Shown here piece by piece: positions 5,501 through 5,965 of a stretch of DNA of 5,965 nucleotides (within the stretch, counting starts at the first letter, position 1; every line of letters begins with the position of its first letter). Location: positions 1 to 5,965 of the forward strand of contig JAHEKO010000253.1 of assembly GCA_024638355.1 (NCBI GenBank), read 5' to 3'. Both the position numbers and the translations under genes were made by a program. The notes beneath the pieces were generated by a model. That model was not told where the DNA came from and searched no databases. It saw nothing but the letters and a program-made list of their open reading frames with translations. The DNA comes from Acidobacteriota bacterium. GTDB lineage: Bacteria; Acidobacteriota; Thermoanaerobaculia; Multivoradales; JAHEKO01.

Positions 5501-5965
5501 CAGGCAGCTCGGGGTGGAGCTCCGGGACAGCCAGGCCCGGGGAGCCGAGCTCGGGGGCGAGCTCGAAGCGGCGCGCGAGGCTCTCGCCGAGGCCGAGCGC
5601 CGCGCCGCCGAGCGCTCCGCTCTCTCCGAGTCGAGCACCCCCGCGATGTTGGCGGAGCTCGAGTCTCCTGGACCGGAAAGCGCGTCCACCCCGATCGCCG
5701 ACCCGACGCGTCTTCGAAAGCTGAGCGCCGGCCGGCGCAGCTGGATCGGCGTCGCCGGCGTGGGACTCGTCGTGGCGGCGGCCGGGCTGGCGCTGCTCCT
5801 CGCTTGGCCGGGGAAAGAGAAACAGCGAGCGACCGGGCGCGCCGCGACGAACGGCGTCGCTCCGCCGGCCGCGGACGCGGTGGAGTCCCAATCGACCCCG
5901 GAGGCGCCGCCCGAGCCGGCTCCCGCACCTTCAGACCCTCGAGCGACTCCATCGACCGCGACATC
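2511..5965 (+). CDS. PilZ-like domain protein with giant coiled coil and one transmembrane helix (3' end outside window)
   Basis: The frame is open for 1151 codons from ATG 2511 to the window edge with no stop, so the C-terminus is missing. Residues about 11-115 resemble a PilZ c-di-GMP receptor domain of the TIGR02266-like type: R11-x3-R15 before the barrel, then EVSNAGMFV (39-47) matching the [D/N]-x-S-x-x-G motif but with Glu first, then GRAEVVTV and PRGMELRFTEL. Residues about 128-158 are a Pro/Gly-containing hinge. Residues about 159-1040 are almost unbroken Glu/Arg/Leu/Ala coiled coil, with a Gly break near 852-855 and a lone Cys834. Residues 1078-1099 (WIGVAGVGLVV onward, ending LLLAW) are a transmembrane helix preceded by RLRKLSAGRR. 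A Pro/Ala/Thr-rich tail follows (1100-1151). Since c-di-GMP is cytoplasmic, the coil should lie inside and the tail in the periplasm. It likely acts as a membrane-tethered scaffold or spacer, comparable in build to coiled-coil polarity proteins such as AglZ or FrzS; exact function is unknown. The start at 2511 has a weak ribosome site. Confidence 0.85.
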   Translation, partial: MSDPPRRFSTRGTPRVIAERSVSLRDPASEQPTSGHSAEVSNAGMFVQCDHPAALHTVLEFELRPGEGVEPIAGRAEVVTVNDGDSTSVWPRGMELRFTELGEGDRERLEAWIEDQLEAERALLELAAQRPDLGTGMAAVQDVLRRLPDGGRRWLPFGAELEDTKGELEGLRRQARATEDELRRELAATGSELDTALKEKAKLEARLAETEQQRGRTEHRLEKVEASLAETEQQRERLEERLQALTSSHDELRKEHAAQTRLTENLEAERERLATDLTAERERLAANLKAERERLAADLTAERERLTTDLTAERSKRTRIEDELEQEREGAARRSERLASLETSLAAVEEIRDQLSARLAETTTNRDALVGERATLIERRVELETELEKVSGELSAADEAAKRRETELTQRLGAVRSKEESARQRLEQLEQQLAEATESGTAAAERIEELAASLVEARTRRDDLASRLEEMKARGAELEAETSKRSQELAGRLETSEEALRVARERNDELDRRLDEESSRRAQAEQARAESEQAREKLLDWAETTRGELEERFETSDEFLRAALGRNEELGRKLQEEASLLARAERAREETERGRDELLEQAETERAELERRLERLETDLDAARERSEELAQGLDQATARGDAAERRLEAADAERDRLAAELEDSRGAVERLETELRDARETSARRSGRVSVLETSVAEAESAREEASKRLDELTASRDSLREQRAALAQERSDLEAALEEAKATADRLRQEAQATETALHERLERLEAELGDAGAKRQELERQLTETEQSKTSATRHAARLQADLTEARASSVDLQRNFDDAEASRDALETECAELRAAQQALETRLEKQGVDGEQLLAEARQEISGLDRELASSKGELKAARERMSLSATATAEKESELGSRLEEAEAELERERQAKSELMKTLEDTVETRAAARRALEQSRDERRRLETELNSAAAEADSLRRELEERTAAVDRERAARQAQRGELAKELAATRRQLGVELRDSQARGAELGGELEAAREALAEAERRAAERSALSESSTPAMLAELESPGPESASTPIADPTRLRKLSAGRRSWIGVAGVGLVVAAAGLALLLAWPGKEKQRATGRAATNGVAPPAADAVESQSTPEAPPEPAPAPSDPRATPSTAT
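3129..3216 (+). repeat. Two-copy 25-bp direct repeat with 63-bp period inside the coiled coil
   Basis: The same 25 bases, encoding LAETEQQR plus the first base of the next codon, occur at 3129-3153 and 3192-3216. The 63-base offset equals 21 residues, exactly three heptads, so the duplication keeps the coiled-coil register. It lies near the start of the rod, at residues 207-235. Confidence 0.8.
3312..3443 (+). repeat. Four tandem 33-bp repeats encoding an 11-residue coiled-coil unit
   Basis: Copies start at 3312, 3345, 3378 and 3411, with a partial fifth at 3444. Each encodes a unit of the form AERERLAxDLT (residues 268-311). The first 18 bases are identical in all four copies, and copies 1 and 3 differ at one base in 33. 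An 11-residue (hendecad) period packs with less supercoil than heptads, so this block should be a local straightening of the rod. The near-identity at DNA level indicates recent expansion by slippage or unequal exchange, or ongoing homogenisation. Confidence 0.9.
3984..4523 (+). repeat. Three tandem 180-bp (60-residue) modules in the coiled coil
   Basis: Modules start at 3984, 4164 and 4344 with an exact 180-base spacing (residues 492-551, 552-611 and 612-671). Modules one and two begin RLETSEEALR and RFETSDEFLR and agree at about 34 of 60 residues by my hand alignment. Module three is more diverged but keeps the same spacing (ARERSEEL aligns with ARERNDEL). Upstream sequence from about residue 446 starts similarly but is about 14 residues shorter. 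The pattern suggests the rod grew by tandem duplication. Some of the similarity will reflect the low-complexity Glu/Arg/Leu composition. Confidence 0.65.

Noticed and set aside
2475..5891. Minus-strand 1138-codon open frame as a real gene
   Set aside because: It is the exact-register complement of the plus-strand gene. The plus strand gives a PilZ-like domain, heptad-patterned coiled coil and a transmembrane helix, while the minus strand gives only Leu/Arg/Gly-rich low complexity whose repeats mirror those of the sense strand.

Overview
This is a GC-rich bacterial window with three protein-coding genes and no RNA genes, mobile elements or CRISPR arrays that I can see. A lipobox lipoprotein, a Sec-exported esterase and a PilZ protein anchored by one membrane helix point to a Gram-negative organism. 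The heavy G/C third-position bias and a PilZ domain fused to a very long coiled coil recall Myxococcota and other former Deltaproteobacteria. That placement is an inference from style, not from a marker gene.

Left part (1-1024). Bases 1-30 hold nothing I can interpret. A minus-strand gene (31-753) encodes a 240-residue lipoprotein of unknown function. It is divergent from the esterase gene across 754-1024. The esterase-proximal half of that gap is clearly AT-richer (22 of 60 bases G/C at 921-980). It carries a perfect 6-bp inverted repeat (950-969) inside a plausible promoter, so it is the best candidate control region in the window.

Middle (1025-2510). A plus-strand gene encodes an exported alpha/beta hydrolase of the esterase D (PF00756) type with its catalytic triad visible. 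It is fused at the C-terminus to a DUF4440/SnoaL-like (NTF2-fold) domain. A 127-bp gap follows, with a possible -10 box and a small inverted repeat just before the next gene.

Right part (2511-5965). The plus strand is open from an ATG at 2511 to the window end, 1151 codons with no stop, so the gene is cut by the window edge. The product has an N-terminal PilZ-like domain, a short non-coil hinge, about 880 residues of coiled coil, one transmembrane helix (residues 1078-1099) and the start of a Pro/Ala-rich tail. The coil contains three layers of internal duplication: 21-, 11- and 60-residue periods. This is the most interesting object here: a probable c-di-GMP-linked, membrane-tethered rod roughly 130 nm long if fully extended. 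A 3.4-kb open frame on the opposite strand is a codon-register shadow of this gene and is not annotated as a gene.

The three genes do not form an obvious pathway. The lipoprotein and esterase may share a divergent control region and both act outside the cytoplasm. The PilZ/coiled-coil gene probably has its own promoter.
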